From assembly GCF_042466115.1 (NCBI RefSeq), contig NZ_JAXHBQ010000001.1:2542001-2606000 (forward strand): DNA of 64,000 nucleotides. Reading direction: 5' to 3'. The notes under the pieces were generated by a model. That model saw only the letters and a program-made list of their open reading frames with translations, ran no database searches and was not told where the DNA came from. This DNA is from SW4 sp042466115 (lineage in GTDB: Bacteria > Pseudomonadota > Alphaproteobacteria > Rhodobacterales > Rhodobacteraceae). The position numbers were made by a program, and so were the translations under genes. Of this stretch, positions 1 through 8,241 are shown piece by piece (the first letter of the stretch is position 1; each line of letters starts with the position of its first letter).

Positions 1-159
1 CTCACGCAGGGACGGGCGCGATACGCCCAACCGCTCGCTCAACTCGCGTTCTGATGGCAGGCGTTCACCGGGGCGCAAGATGCCGCGCAGGATCAGCAGT
101 TCGATCTGGCGCACGACCGATTGCGAGAGTTTTTCTGGCTGGACTTTTTCGAATGGCAT
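1..159 (-). CDS. GntR (FadR-type) transcriptional regulator, N-terminal part
   Basis: Only the first 53 codons are present; the gene runs off the left edge. The visible part is a winged helix-turn-helix of the GntR family, with the characteristic segments 'RQIELLILRGILRPGERLPSE' (abridged: LILRGILRPGERLPSE) and RELSERLGVSRPSLRE. This family normally binds a short palindrome as a dimer and senses a carboxylate through a C-terminal FCD domain that lies outside the window. A palindrome just upstream (173-199) suggests autoregulation. A matching palindrome precedes glcD at 29.15 kb, so glycolate or lactate metabolism is a possible target. The effector cannot be inferred from this fragment. Confidence 0.85.
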   Translation of the reverse strand, partial: MPFEKVQPEKLSQSVVRQIELLILRGILRPGERLPSERELSERLGVSRPSLRE

Positions 160-172
160 TACGGCCCTCGCT

Positions 173-199
173 GGTTTGGTCAAATCATATGACCAAACC
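173..199. promoter_or_regulatory. Operator-like inverted repeat upstream of the GntR gene
   Basis: Two perfect 9-bp arms, GGTTTGGTC (173-181) and GACCAAACC (191-199), flank a 9-nt AT-rich spacer, 14 nt upstream of the GntR start codon. The core TTGGT-N11-ACCAA has the same half-sites and spacing as the site in front of glcD (29153-29173). The position fits autoregulation by the GntR protein; binding is inferred. Confidence 0.6.
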
Positions 200-248
200 G
201 TCAGGGGTGTAAAGCGAGCGAGGGCCGCAGCAGGGCAGATCAAACGCA

Positions 249-276
249 AAAGGGCCACCCTGATGGGCGGCCCTTT
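249..276 (-). terminator. Hairpin downstream of the OmpA-like gene
   Basis: Stem AAAGGGCC (249-256) pairs with GGCCCTTT (269-276) around a 12-nt loop. It lies about 20 nt beyond the stop of the minus-strand lipoprotein gene. Read on the minus strand the right stem ends in TTTT, a short U-tract, so it is probably a rho-independent terminator of moderate strength. Confidence 0.55.
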
Positions 277-296
277 GTGGTGTTAGCGCAGTGCGC

Positions 297-953
297 TTAG
301 TTCGGCACGATGATGATTTCAACGCGGCGGTTTTGCTGGCGTCCTTCGGGTGTCAGGTTCGTCGCGATGGGCGCATCCTCGCCCCGCCCGATCGAGCGGA
401 TTCGCTGTGGCGCGACACCGGCGTTGATCAGCACGGATGTCACGGCCTGCGCGCGCCGTGCAGACAGCCCCTGGTTATAGCCCGCGTCACCAACATTATC
501 GGTGTGGCCCAGCACGTTGATCGTAGTGTCGGGATAGCGGTTCATGCTGGCGGCAAGGGCCGTCAGATCACCGCGCATCGACCCGGTCAGGGTGCTGCTG
601 TCGGTGGCGAACAGGATGTCCTGCGGCAGGGTCACGATAAGCTGTTCACCAGTATTGGTGATGCCCACGTTGTTGCCCATGGTCTGGCGCAACTCGGCCT
701 CTTGCCGGTCAAGCTGGGCACCGCCCGCAGCCCCAAGGCCACCGCCGATCACGGCACCCACAAGTGCGCCGCGGCGGCGTTCTTCGGCCGTGTCGCCAGA
801 CGCGATGCCGACCAGCGCGCCAAGTCCCGCGCCAATCGCCGCGCCTTGCTGGGTGTTGCGGTTGGGGTTGTTGGGGTCGGTCATTTCCTCGCAGGCGGTC
901 AGGGCAAGGATCGAAGTGGCCGCAACGGCCAAGGAAAGTTTGGACAGGGTCAT
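297..953 (-). CDS. OmpA-family outer-membrane lipoprotein with glycine zipper
   Basis: 218 aa. The first 21 residues form a lipoprotein signal ending in the lipobox LTAC, so Cys21 should be lipidated. Residues about 36-80 are a glycine-zipper segment (GAAIGAGLGALVGIASG, then GALVGAVIGGGLGAAGG). The C-terminal half is an OmpA/MotB peptidoglycan-binding domain with GHTDNVGDAGYNQGLSARRA and a final NRRVEI block. The arrangement matches YiaD-like proteins that tie the outer membrane to peptidoglycan. It is a single gene, with a hairpin downstream (249-276) and the ada-like gene upstream on the same strand after about 110 nt. Confidence 0.88.
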   Translation of the reverse strand: MTLSKLSLAVAATSILALTACEEMTDPNNPNRNTQQGAAIGAGLGALVGIASGDTAEERRRGALVGAVIGGGLGAAGGAQLDRQEAELRQTMGNNVGITNTGEQLIVTLPQDILFATDSSTLTGSMRGDLTALAASMNRYPDTTINVLGHTDNVGDAGYNQGLSARRAQAVTSVLINAGVAPQRIRSIGRGEDAPIATNLTPEGRQQNRRVEIIIVPN

Positions 954-1064
954 TGGTCTGATTCCATTTGTTTCGGGCGCAAGTTGCGCGCTTGTGCTGG
1001 TTATATCGCTGATATGGCGTTGTTATCCAATAACGCGCGAACCGCTGGCAATGTTCCGCCCATT

Positions 1065-1904
1065 CTAGCCTGCTTTGGCATCCGATTGCGCGGATTCATA
1101 AGCCAGCATCGCCCGTTTGACGGGCAATCCCCAGTGATAGCCGCCCAAGCCCCCCGATTTGCGCAGGGCCCGGTGACAGGGGATCAACCAGCTGACCGGG
1201 TTGCGCCCCACGGCGGTGCCCACGGCGCGCACGGCGCGCGGCGTTCCGATCGCACCCGCAATTTCGGAATAGGTGGTGACGTGGCCCGATGGAATGGCCA
1301 ACAGGGCCTCCCAGACTTTCAACTGGAAGGGGGCGCCGATCATATGCAGGCGGGTTTCGCCCTGCATCGCAAGCGCCGGTTCGGCCCAGTGCCGGATCGT
1401 CGCCGGGTCCTCGGTGAAACGCGCATTTGGCCAGCGCGCCATCAGGTCGGCCATGGTCGCATCCGCGCCCGTTTCCGCCGTGAACCCCAGCCCGCAGATG
1501 CCGCGATCCGTTGCCATGACGACCGCCGGTCCAAAGGGGCTGTCAAATGTCCCCCACCGGATCGTTTGTCCGGCCGCGCCGCGCTTGAATTCACCCGGAC
1601 TCATCGCTTCCCAGCGCATGAACAGATCGTGCAGCCGCCCCGAACCCGACAGGCCAACCGCGTCGGCCGTGGCAAGCGTGGTGAAATGATCGCGCAGCAA
1701 GACCTTGGCGTGATCCAGCGCGAGGTATTGTTGATACCGCTTGGGCGACACGCCGACCCAACTGCTGAAAAGCCGTTGGAAATGCGCAACGCTCATGCCC
1801 ATCTGCGCGGCAAGGTCATCAAGCGTGAGCGGGCTGTCGGCCTTGTCAATCAGCGCAATCGCGCGGGCCATGACGCCATAATGATATGTGTGTTCCGTAT
1901 CCAT
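1065..1904 (-). CDS. Ada-like bifunctional AraC activator / O6-alkylguanine-DNA methyltransferase
   Basis: 279 aa. Residues about 10-110 are an AraC-type double helix-turn-helix (DDLAAQMGMSVAHFQRLF). Residues about 112-270 are the methylated-DNA-cysteine methyltransferase domain, with the active-site motif PCHR and acceptor Cys243, preceded by the DNA-binding segment around GTPRAVRAVG. The N-terminal zinc-binding Ada domain, whose cysteine is methylated by phosphotriesters in E. coli Ada, is absent. The protein can be expected to repair O6-alkylguanine directly, but how its activator half is switched on is unclear. This shorter form is common in Alphaproteobacteria. Confidence 0.9.
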   Translation of the reverse strand: MDTEHTYHYGVMARAIALIDKADSPLTLDDLAAQMGMSVAHFQRLFSSWVGVSPKRYQQYLALDHAKVLLRDHFTTLATADAVGLSGSGRLHDLFMRWEAMSPGEFKRGAAGQTIRWGTFDSPFGPAVVMATDRGICGLGFTAETGADATMADLMARWPNARFTEDPATIRHWAEPALAMQGETRLHMIGAPFQLKVWEALLAIPSGHVTTYSEIAGAIGTPRAVRAVGTAVGRNPVSWLIPCHRALRKSGGLGGYHWGLPVKRAMLAYESAQSDAKAG

Positions 1905-1957
1905 GTGGGCAGGTTAGCGCGCGATCTGCGCCCAAGCGACCCGATTTATGCGGATTG

Positions 1958-2950
1958 TCAGGCAGCGATCCGGCGCGCAGCACGGCGTTTCCGACTGGTC
2001 AGGGATTTAAACAAGCGCACCTCCCATTTGCGCAGACAGGGGCGTGCGGTTTTGATGTGACCGGTGCGCAGGGCAGCGGCGGCCTGCAACCGCAAAATCG
2101 GCGGAAGCGTGGCAAAGACGCCGTCACCCCCATGCCCACCGACGAACAGGCTTTCGACCCAGCGGCCGTTGGCGCGGATCAGCTCGTGGCGTTCAAACAG
2201 CAAGTGGTGCCAGACCAGCGGCCGGTGCGGGCGCGGCGCGACCGGATCAGCAAGGCCCGCGGCTAGGGCAAGCGCCTGGTCAGTGGCGAAATGGGTTTCC
2301 AGCATGGGATCGCGCAGCAGGATCCGGTGCTGCGCCGACACGACAAGCGGGGGCAACCCGGCACCCGAAATCTTTACGGGCCAAAGCCGCGGGTCGGTGC
2401 GCGCTGTTTCAGGCACGTCCCAGCGCCCGGCCCACAGCACCCTTTGCGGCCCGTGATCCAGCGTTTGCACAAGATCACCCGCCCTGATTGACGCGACCGC
2501 GCGCGGCCCGTTGGCAGTTTCAATCAGCGTGTCAGGCGCAAAACAGGGAACGGAGTTGTTCTCGAAATAGCTGTGATCCATGCTTTCGGTATCGACGTCA
2601 TTGATGGCGTAAGACGTGCCCGGTGTCAGCGGTTCCGAAGGCAGGTAACCGTAATGCGTGCCATCAACCTCGATCCGGTCAATAAAGGCCGTGCCACCAC
2701 CGGGCAGTAACAGTTCGGCATAGGCCGGCACGGTGACAAGGCCGGAATCAACGACGTTGCCGTCCATGTCATAGATCGTCGCGGTCTGGTTGGCATCGCC
2801 GCTGGAATCCATGACGGAATCATCGTCATTCACGACAACGCGATAGCGATCTTCGGCATAGTCATAACTGGCGTCGAAATCGAAACCGCCCGTGCCTGTG
2901 TTGTAGCCGAAAATATCAACGGAATAGATGTAAAACTCGTAGGTCGCCAT
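1958..2950 (-). CDS. Hint-domain protein
   Basis: 330 aa. Residues about 1-132 are an acidic, Asp/Tyr/Gly-rich domain that I do not recognise. From 'PCFAPDTLIETANGPRAV' (about 133-150) to about 290 runs a Hint (hedgehog/intein-type) module of the kind frequent in exported proteins of Rhodobacteraceae. The catalytic-type Cys opens CFAPDTLI, and SAQHRILL supplies the block-B-like His. The last 40 residues are very basic. There is no Sec signal peptide, so export, if any, would be by a type I system. Autoprocessing at the Cys is possible but not shown. It is divergent from nth. Confidence 0.75.
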   Translation of the reverse strand: MATYEFYIYSVDIFGYNTGTGGFDFDASYDYAEDRYRVVVNDDDSVMDSSGDANQTATIYDMDGNVVDSGLVTVPAYAELLLPGGGTAFIDRIEVDGTHYGYLPSEPLTPGTSYAINDVDTESMDHSYFENNSVPCFAPDTLIETANGPRAVASIRAGDLVQTLDHGPQRVLWAGRWDVPETARTDPRLWPVKISGAGLPPLVVSAQHRILLRDPMLETHFATDQALALAAGLADPVAPRPHRPLVWHHLLFERHELIRANGRWVESLFVGGHGGDGVFATLPPILRLQAAAALRTGHIKTARPCLRKWEVRLFKSLTSRKRRAARRIAA

Positions 2951-3042
2951 GGCCCGGTCCTTGCGTGGAACGCCGCACCCTAGGCATCATCCGGTTTCCA
3001 GCTGGTTAATCCCCTTGCCCGTGGCTGCGCCCTCGGCCACAA

Positions 3043-3693
3043 ATGCGCATGGCCAAGCAACTTGATTACCATTCCATCCGCGCGATCTTCGCCCGTTTCC
3101 ATGCCGCCGAACCCGCACCCGAAGGCGAATTGCATCACACCAACGCCTATACGCTGGTGGTGGCCGTTGCCCTGTCTGCACAGGCCACCGATGCGGGCGT
3201 GAACAAAGCCACCAAGCGGTTGTTTGAAATTGCCGATACCCCGCAAAAGATGCTTGATCTCGGGCTGGAGGGTGTGACTGACCACATCAAGACCATCGGG
3301 CTGTTTCGCCAGAAGGCCAAAAATGTCATTAAAATGAGCCAGATCTTGGTCGATGATTATGATGGAGTAGTTCCCAATAGTCGCGCCGCCCTGCAATCCT
3401 TGCCCGGTGTGGGGCGCAAGACCGCCAATGTGGTGTTGAACATGTGGTGGAAGATGCCCGCGCAGGCAGTGGACACGCATATCTTTCGCGTTGGCAACCG
3501 CACGGGCATATGCCCCGGAAAAGACGTGGATGCGGTGGAACGCGCCATTGAAGATCACATCCCCGCAGATTATCAGCAACACGCCCATCACTGGTTGATC
3601 CTGCACGGGCGCTACACCTGCGTTGCACGCAAACCAAAATGCGCAGCCTGCCTGATCCGCGATCTGTGCCCATTCGAGGACAAAAACCTATGA
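3043..3693 (+). CDS. nth: Endonuclease III (DNA glycosylase / AP lyase)
   Basis: 216 aa from ATG 3043; an in-frame ATG at 3049 (MAKQLDYHS) is an equally good start by family habit, and neither has a clear Shine-Dalgarno. Helix-hairpin-helix LPGVGRKTANV spans 120-130 with catalytic Lys126. The second catalytic residue is Asp144 in VDTHIFRV. The [4Fe-4S] cluster ligands are Cys193, Cys200, Cys203 and Cys209 with the canonical C-X6-C-X2-C-X5-C spacing. It removes oxidised pyrimidines in base excision repair. The stop overlaps the next start by 4 nt, so the kinase gene is coupled to it. Confidence 0.95.
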   Translation: MRMAKQLDYHSIRAIFARFHAAEPAPEGELHHTNAYTLVVAVALSAQATDAGVNKATKRLFEIADTPQKMLDLGLEGVTDHIKTIGLFRQKAKNVIKMSQILVDDYDGVVPNSRAALQSLPGVGRKTANVVLNMWWKMPAQAVDTHIFRVGNRTGICPGKDVDAVERAIEDHIPADYQQHAHHWLILHGRYTCVARKPKCAACLIRDLCPFEDKNL

Positions 3694-4688
3694 AAAAGTT
3701 CCAGATTGTCGGGATCGGCAACGCCATGGTTGATGTGTTGGCCCGCGCCGATGATGCGTTTCTGGACGAAGCGGGCATCGGCAAGGGTATCATGCAGCTG
3801 ATCGACATGGACCGCGCGGTTGATTTGTATTCCCGCATTGGCCCTGCCAAGGAAATCAGCGGCGGATCAGCCGCGAACACCATCGCGGGCATTGCCCATC
3901 TGGGTGGCAAAACGGCCTATGTGGGCAAGGTCAAGGATGACCAGCTGGGCGCGATCTTTGCCCATGACATGCGCGCGCAGGGGGCCGTGTATGAAACCAC
4001 GCTGGCACCCAAGGACGCACCACAGGAAACGGGCCGTTGCATCGTCGTTGTGACACCGGACGGGGAACGGTCGATGAACACCTATCTTGGCGTCACCGAA
4101 TTTCTGGAGCCCAGCGATATTGATCCCGCGATGATGGCCGATGCCGACTGGATTTATCTTGAGGGCTATCGCTTTGACGGGCCCGACAGCCATGCCGCCT
4201 TTGCCAAGGCGATCAACGCCTGCAAGGGCCACGGGGGGCGTGTGTCGCTGACCCTGTCTGACCCGTTTTGTGTCGAACGCCACCGCGATGCGTTTCGCGT
4301 CATGATCCGCGAAGATGTGGACCTGCTGTTTTGCAATCGCGCTGAATTGCTGTCGATGTATCAGACTGACGATTTCGACGCAGCCATTGATAAAGCCAGC
4401 GCCGAAGTGCCACTGGTGGCTTGCACCGACAGTGAAAACGGCGCGCATATTGTTGCCGCCGGTCATCGCTGGCATGTGCCTGCGGTGCCGACCGATATCG
4501 TTGATGCCACCGGCGCGGGCGATCTGTTTGCCGGTGCGTTTCTGTGGGGGCTGACGAACGGTTATGACCCCGAGGCCTGTGGCCACATGGGCTGTGTCGC
4601 CGCGTCCGAAGTGATCAGCCATGTGGGTGCGCGCCCCGAAGCCGACCTCAAGGCGCTGTTCAAGCGTTACAACATCATTGCAGTGTAG
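3690..4688 (+). CDS. PfkB-family carbohydrate/adenosine kinase
   Basis: 332 aa. The start at 3690 is chosen because ATGA overlaps the nth stop and MKKFQIVGIGNAMVD is the typical N-terminus. PfkB signature 1 is seen in ISGGSAANTIAGIAHLGG and signature 2 in DATGAGDLFAGAF (272-284), where the second Asp (278) is the catalytic base. These proteins phosphorylate adenosine, ribose or related sugars with ATP in the cytoplasm. The length and the SAANT-type substrate loop resemble bacterial adenosine-kinase-like members, but the substrate is not fixed by sequence. Its 3' end overlaps the opposing gene by 14 nt. Confidence 0.88.
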   Translation: MKKFQIVGIGNAMVDVLARADDAFLDEAGIGKGIMQLIDMDRAVDLYSRIGPAKEISGGSAANTIAGIAHLGGKTAYVGKVKDDQLGAIFAHDMRAQGAVYETTLAPKDAPQETGRCIVVVTPDGERSMNTYLGVTEFLEPSDIDPAMMADADWIYLEGYRFDGPDSHAAFAKAINACKGHGGRVSLTLSDPFCVERHRDAFRVMIREDVDLLFCNRAELLSMYQTDDFDAAIDKASAEVPLVACTDSENGAHIVAAGHRWHVPAVPTDIVDATGAGDLFAGAFLWGLTNGYDPEACGHMGCVAASEVISHVGARPEADLKALFKRYNIIAV

Positions 4689-5376
4689 CCAGCCACAGCG
4701 CGTCGATCCTGTCGATTTCGGTGGGGTCGAACTGGTTCTCGACCTCCCAATAACGGCCTGATGGGACCATGTAGCCAAGCGCGGCTTCGGCGGCCAATGC
4801 CGCTTCGACAGCTGGCTGATCCAACTGTAAGGGGCGCGCCTTGTCCACGTCTTGCAGGGTGGCGCGCGGAAATGTCAGGCGGCTGGGATCACCCGACAGG
4901 TTGGCGACTGCGCAGCCGTTTCGCGCGGCGATGGCGGCGAAACGGGCGGACTTTGCCGAAAGCGAACGCAGGCTGATGTCGGTGCGCAGCGGATCGGCTG
5001 TACCGGTCCCATAGAAATGGGTTTGCGCGCCTTCGGGATAGATCATGTCGCACCCCAGATAGGCAATGACCGAAGGGCGCAGCGCATGAAGCGCCCAGTA
5101 GGACGCGGTAAATGCCATCGTGCCACCGCCATATATGAAACCGCCATAGGCGTTTTGCGCAGGCACGTAATCGCTGGCGGTGATGGTTTGTTGCGGCGGG
5201 CGCGTGTCGATGGGGCAGCGTTCGGGGGGGAAATCTTCCGGGTGGATGTGAAAATCCCAGTCGGGGCGCACGGCCCAAGCGTTGTTGATGGCGACAATTG
5301 TATCGAAAGGCGCGCGGGGCCAATCGCGCGCGCTCACGACTTGTGCGGCGCTGCCAAGAATAAGAATGATCGACAC
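4675..5376 (-). CDS. Conserved hypothetical protein, possibly glycosyltransferase-like
   Basis: 233 aa, not recognised with confidence. It opens with a Rossmann-like strand and loop (SIILILGSAAQVV), followed by DTIVAINNAW and DWDFHIHPEDFPPE. The middle has GGFIYGGGTMAF and IAYLGCDMIYP. This order (nucleotide-binding start, 'which Asn am I' segment, GGGT..A, GCDM) recalls DUF115-like and GT42-like proteins that act on sialic or pseudaminic-type sugars, but that is only a resemblance. It converges on the PfkB gene with a 14-nt overlap of coding ends. Confidence 0.6.
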   Translation of the reverse strand: MSIILILGSAAQVVSARDWPRAPFDTIVAINNAWAVRPDWDFHIHPEDFPPERCPIDTRPPQQTITASDYVPAQNAYGGFIYGGGTMAFTASYWALHALRPSVIAYLGCDMIYPEGAQTHFYGTGTADPLRTDISLRSLSAKSARFAAIAARNGCAVANLSGDPSRLTFPRATLQDVDKARPLQLDQPAVEAALAAEAALGYMVPSGRYWEVENQFDPTEIDRIDALWLATLQ

Positions 5377-5488
5377 CAGATGCCCTCCCTTAGGCGGAGA
5401 TAGGGCACGATTTGTGATCGGCTAGGGCAAAACGACGACGCATGTCAAAAGCAATGGATGGGATTGCCCATGCGGCAGGTGGCGGAAA

Positions 5489-6193
5489 TCATGACTTGCC
5501 TGACGAAAGCACCCCGCGCCGCGCCAGAACACCCGCCAGAACCCAACAAAGCAAGGCCCAAGCGGTGCCAAGCGACCAACCTGCCAATACGTCCGTAGGC
5601 CAGTGGACCCCCAGATAAACACGGCTGACCCCAACGCCAATCATCAAGAACAGCGCAAGGGTGATGACAAAGACCTTCATCGGATGGCTTTCGTGCAGGC
5701 GCGCGATCATCACCGCCAGCGTCAGATAAACGACCGCTGCCATCATTGAATGGCCTGACGGAAAGCTGGCCGTATGCACGAATGACCCGTGCGGCACCAG
5801 ATCGGGGCGGGGCCGTTCAAACAGCGATTTCGCAAAGCTGCTGATCGCCACGCCCGTGCCAACTGCAAACAGCAGGTAAATTGCTGAACGGTGGTTCTTG
5901 CCCAGCCAAAGCCAGATTGTCGTTGCCAGGGTCAGCAGAGTCAGAAACCCGATGCCGCCCAACGCGGACAGATCGCGCATCATTTCCTGCACCCATGCGG
6001 GGCCAAGCGGCTGGGTGATGTCATCTGGCGCGCGCAGGGCCAGAAGGATCGTTTCGTCAAAGCGGGCGGTATCGCCCGCGACCACATCGTCGGCGATTCC
6101 GGCAAAGCCCCAGACACAGGTCACGACGACCAGCAGCCCGATAAGCCCGCCCAGTTCGATATGGCCAGGCAGCCATGCAATGATCCGTTTCAT
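5489..6193 (-). CDS. PAP2-family membrane phosphatase
   Basis: 234 aa, about six transmembrane segments. The three acid-phosphatase motifs are present in order: KSLFERPRP (KX6RP), PSGHS, and SRVYLGVHWPTD (SRX5HX3D). It should hydrolyse a lipid phosphate or pyrophosphate (phosphatidate or undecaprenyl-pyrophosphate type) at the periplasmic face of the inner membrane. It is the last gene of a minus-strand group; its ATG overlaps the stop of the DUF3052 gene by 4 nt (ATGA). Confidence 0.9.
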   Translation of the reverse strand: MKRIIAWLPGHIELGGLIGLLVVVTCVWGFAGIADDVVAGDTARFDETILLALRAPDDITQPLGPAWVQEMMRDLSALGGIGFLTLLTLATTIWLWLGKNHRSAIYLLFAVGTGVAISSFAKSLFERPRPDLVPHGSFVHTASFPSGHSMMAAVVYLTLAVMIARLHESHPMKVFVITLALFLMIGVGVSRVYLGVHWPTDVLAGWSLGTAWALLCWVLAGVLARRGVLSSGKS

Positions 6194-6594
6194 CGCAACG
6201 CCTTGCGGATCACCAGTTTCAGGGCGGACCAGGTGGCATCAACGGCGCAGACTTTGACATCGACGAGCCCCATGGGCAGGCAGACATCGCGGATCACATC
6301 TTCGGTCACATCTGTGGGAACCTTGGCCGCTTTTTTGGGCCATGACGCCCAGATCATCCCGTCGCGTGCCATGCTGTCGCGGGTGGCAGCCAGAACGCGG
6401 GCCAGTTCGTCGCGTTCGGTGGTGAACAGGTGGGTCATCGTGCAATCGGGGCGCGGGTCGCCCCATAACGCAAGTGGCGCGCCCGCCAAGAGGGTATCGT
6501 GATAGCCTTCGGGCGGGTTGATCACACAGGCGGTCATCCCGTCCTTCACCCCCAACTTTTGCCAAAGCGGGGTTCGGGAATACCCGGCGGTCAT
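6190..6594 (-). CDS. DUF3052 family protein
   Basis: 134 aa. The start at 6594 gives MTAGYSRTPLWQKLG, the conserved N-terminus, and overlaps the upstream stop by one base (TGATG). Family hallmarks are PPEGYHDTL, GMIWASWPKKA, TDVTEDVIRDVCLP and GLVDVKVCAVDATWS. DUF3052 proteins are small, soluble and of unknown function. Coupling with the PAP2 phosphatase gene on one side and the secreted protein gene on the other indicates joint translation. Confidence 0.88.
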   Translation of the reverse strand: MTAGYSRTPLWQKLGVKDGMTACVINPPEGYHDTLLAGAPLALWGDPRPDCTMTHLFTTERDELARVLAATRDSMARDGMIWASWPKKAAKVPTDVTEDVIRDVCLPMGLVDVKVCAVDATWSALKLVIRKALR

Positions 6595-7298
6595 CACCTG
6601 TCCCCGGTCTGCGCGGCAAAGCTTGGCAGCACGGTCCAGACGACCGATGTGCCGCCCATTTCGTCGTCGTCGCAGGTGAATTGCACCAGCATGCTGTCGG
6701 ATTCCGACATGTAGGATGCGCTGGTTGCCGCCGTCACATCGCAAGTCTGAATCGCAAAGAAATAGGTCGGATCGTATGGGTCAATATCGCCTTCGACCCT
6801 GAGGGGTGACAGCAGGTTGCGGGTGGTTTGCAGCGAAAGCACCGCCTGATCCATGACATCATACCATGGCAGGCTATGGGTGATTTCACCGTCGTGATCC
6901 GCGGCGCGCACTCTGCGGTCCCGGATTTCCACGCGCGGCACGGTGTGGCGCGGGTCATTCAACGGAGCTGCCTGCATATCGCGGCGGATTGCATAGGGGT
7001 CAGCGTGTTCATCAAGGGGGTAGTGGGTGGCGGTTCCGGCCACACTATCAGTCACGACCCGTTCGACAGGCGTTTGGGAAACATCGCGGCCCGTCGCCAG
7101 ATCACGGATGATCAGGAACGTGTCGGTCTGTTCGATCTGGTGATAGCCCTGATTGTCGCTGATCGTGCGCAGGATCAGGACCGTGTCGGTGGTGATCGCG
7201 AACAACCGGTCGGTGGACCAGACCACCTGTGGCGGGGTGGCCGCCGCGGGGGCGGCCAGTGTCAGGCTGGTAAAAAGGCTAAGTGCCCAGTTTCGCAT
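6594..7298 (-). CDS. Secreted hypothetical protein
   Basis: 234 aa from ATG 7298, chosen because it begins with a Sec signal (MRNWALSLFTSLTLAAPAAA, cleavage probably after ATPP or AAA). A longer frame upstream would overlap the sulfotransferase gene more. The mature protein is rich in Asp and Thr, has two Cys near the C-terminus (TCDV, FTCDD) that could pair in the periplasm, and shows no domain I recognise. It overlaps the sulfotransferase end by 20 nt and leads into DUF3052, so the four genes 8097 to 5489 are probably co-transcribed. Confidence 0.72.
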   Translation of the reverse strand: MRNWALSLFTSLTLAAPAAATPPQVVWSTDRLFAITTDTVLILRTISDNQGYHQIEQTDTFLIIRDLATGRDVSQTPVERVVTDSVAGTATHYPLDEHADPYAIRRDMQAAPLNDPRHTVPRVEIRDRRVRAADHDGEITHSLPWYDVMDQAVLSLQTTRNLLSPLRVEGDIDPYDPTYFFAIQTCDVTAATSASYMSESDSMLVQFTCDDDEMGGTSVVWTVLPSFAAQTGDR

Positions 7299-8097
7299 GG
7301 ACTTCGTCCAGATCAATTTCGCCGATGGGCATCTTGTTCCCCGGGTTTTCAAAGTCGTATTTGAACAGGTTGAAATCGCGTTTGTAGATTTCATAGACCA
7401 GATGCATCGACAGGTCGTCGAAATAATCCTCGACCGGGTGGGCGCGCTTGGGCCCGTGCCCTTCGCTTTCGTTGAAACGGGGGATTTTCTTGAGGTTGAC
7501 CTTGTGCTTGGTTTTGATGCCGTTCAGCACGTCCTGCATCCCGTCATTGAACGATTCCGTCCAGAAAATCTTGTCGTAGCGCCCGCCGTTGACGATGAAG
7601 GTGCTGATATGGCCCGATTGCGCCGACCAGTGGATGTCAGGCTCCATCGGGCGGCGCCAGCGGATGGTATCGCGCGCGAACAACAAGAAGCGGCGGAATG
7701 ATTTGATCTGGTCAAAGTCAAAATCATCTTCGGGCGAGCCAACCTCGATCCCGTATTTCTGGATCAGCAGGGGCACCAGATTGCCACGATAGCGTTTGCC
7801 GTTGCGCTGAATGCCGCAGATCTTGTCAAAGAACGACGACAGAATGCGGGTGTAGGGGTTGCGCACACAGGTAAAAGCATAGCTTTTGTGCCCCTTCACG
7901 TTGTCGGAAATCAGCTGCTGGCTGTCCTCCATCGCCCATTTGTGCATCTTTCCGGTGGCATCGTGGATGTCACCGTCAAAAAACTCGCCGTGGTCCGAAT
8001 AATACATGATCTGACCAATGGTCGAACAGGCGCATTTTGGAACGACGCGATACACCACGCTTTCGCTTTCCGTCATCCAAGTTCCGGGAAAACCCAT
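7279..8097 (-). CDS. Sulfotransferase family protein (carbohydrate type)
   Basis: 272 aa. The 5'-phosphosulfate-binding loop is VPKCACSTIGQIMYY near residue 20, and the 3'-phosphate site is FTCVRNPYTRILSSFF near residue 75-90, where the Arg and Ser are the usual PAPS contacts. The family transfers sulfate from PAPS to sugars. No signal peptide or membrane anchor is seen, so it should act in the cytoplasm. It is divergent from a GT14 glycosyltransferase across a 144-nt spacer, suggesting joint work on a sulfated glycan. Confidence 0.85.
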   Translation of the reverse strand: MGFPGTWMTESESVVYRVVPKCACSTIGQIMYYSDHGEFFDGDIHDATGKMHKWAMEDSQQLISDNVKGHKSYAFTCVRNPYTRILSSFFDKICGIQRNGKRYRGNLVPLLIQKYGIEVGSPEDDFDFDQIKSFRRFLLFARDTIRWRRPMEPDIHWSAQSGHISTFIVNGGRYDKIFWTESFNDGMQDVLNGIKTKHKVNLKKIPRFNESEGHGPKRAHPVEDYFDDLSMHLVYEIYKRDFNLFKYDFENPGNKMPIGEIDLDEVHAKLGT

Positions 8098-8241
8098 AGC
8101 TTACGCGCCTCCAACGCACTGCCCCAAATGTGACTTAGGGAATGTTTCCGCCAAAAAAGCAAAGAAACTGTGTTTATTCAATGTCCCTTCACGTTTAGAC
8201 ATGAAAAACAATCCGAGCAACAATGGGTTACTGTTTCCATA

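Noticed and set aside
291..2060. A 589-codon open frame on the plus strand opposite the OmpA-like and ada-like genes
   Set aside because: It is a high-GC antisense shadow; the minus-strand frames have clear domains, signal peptide and catalytic Cys.
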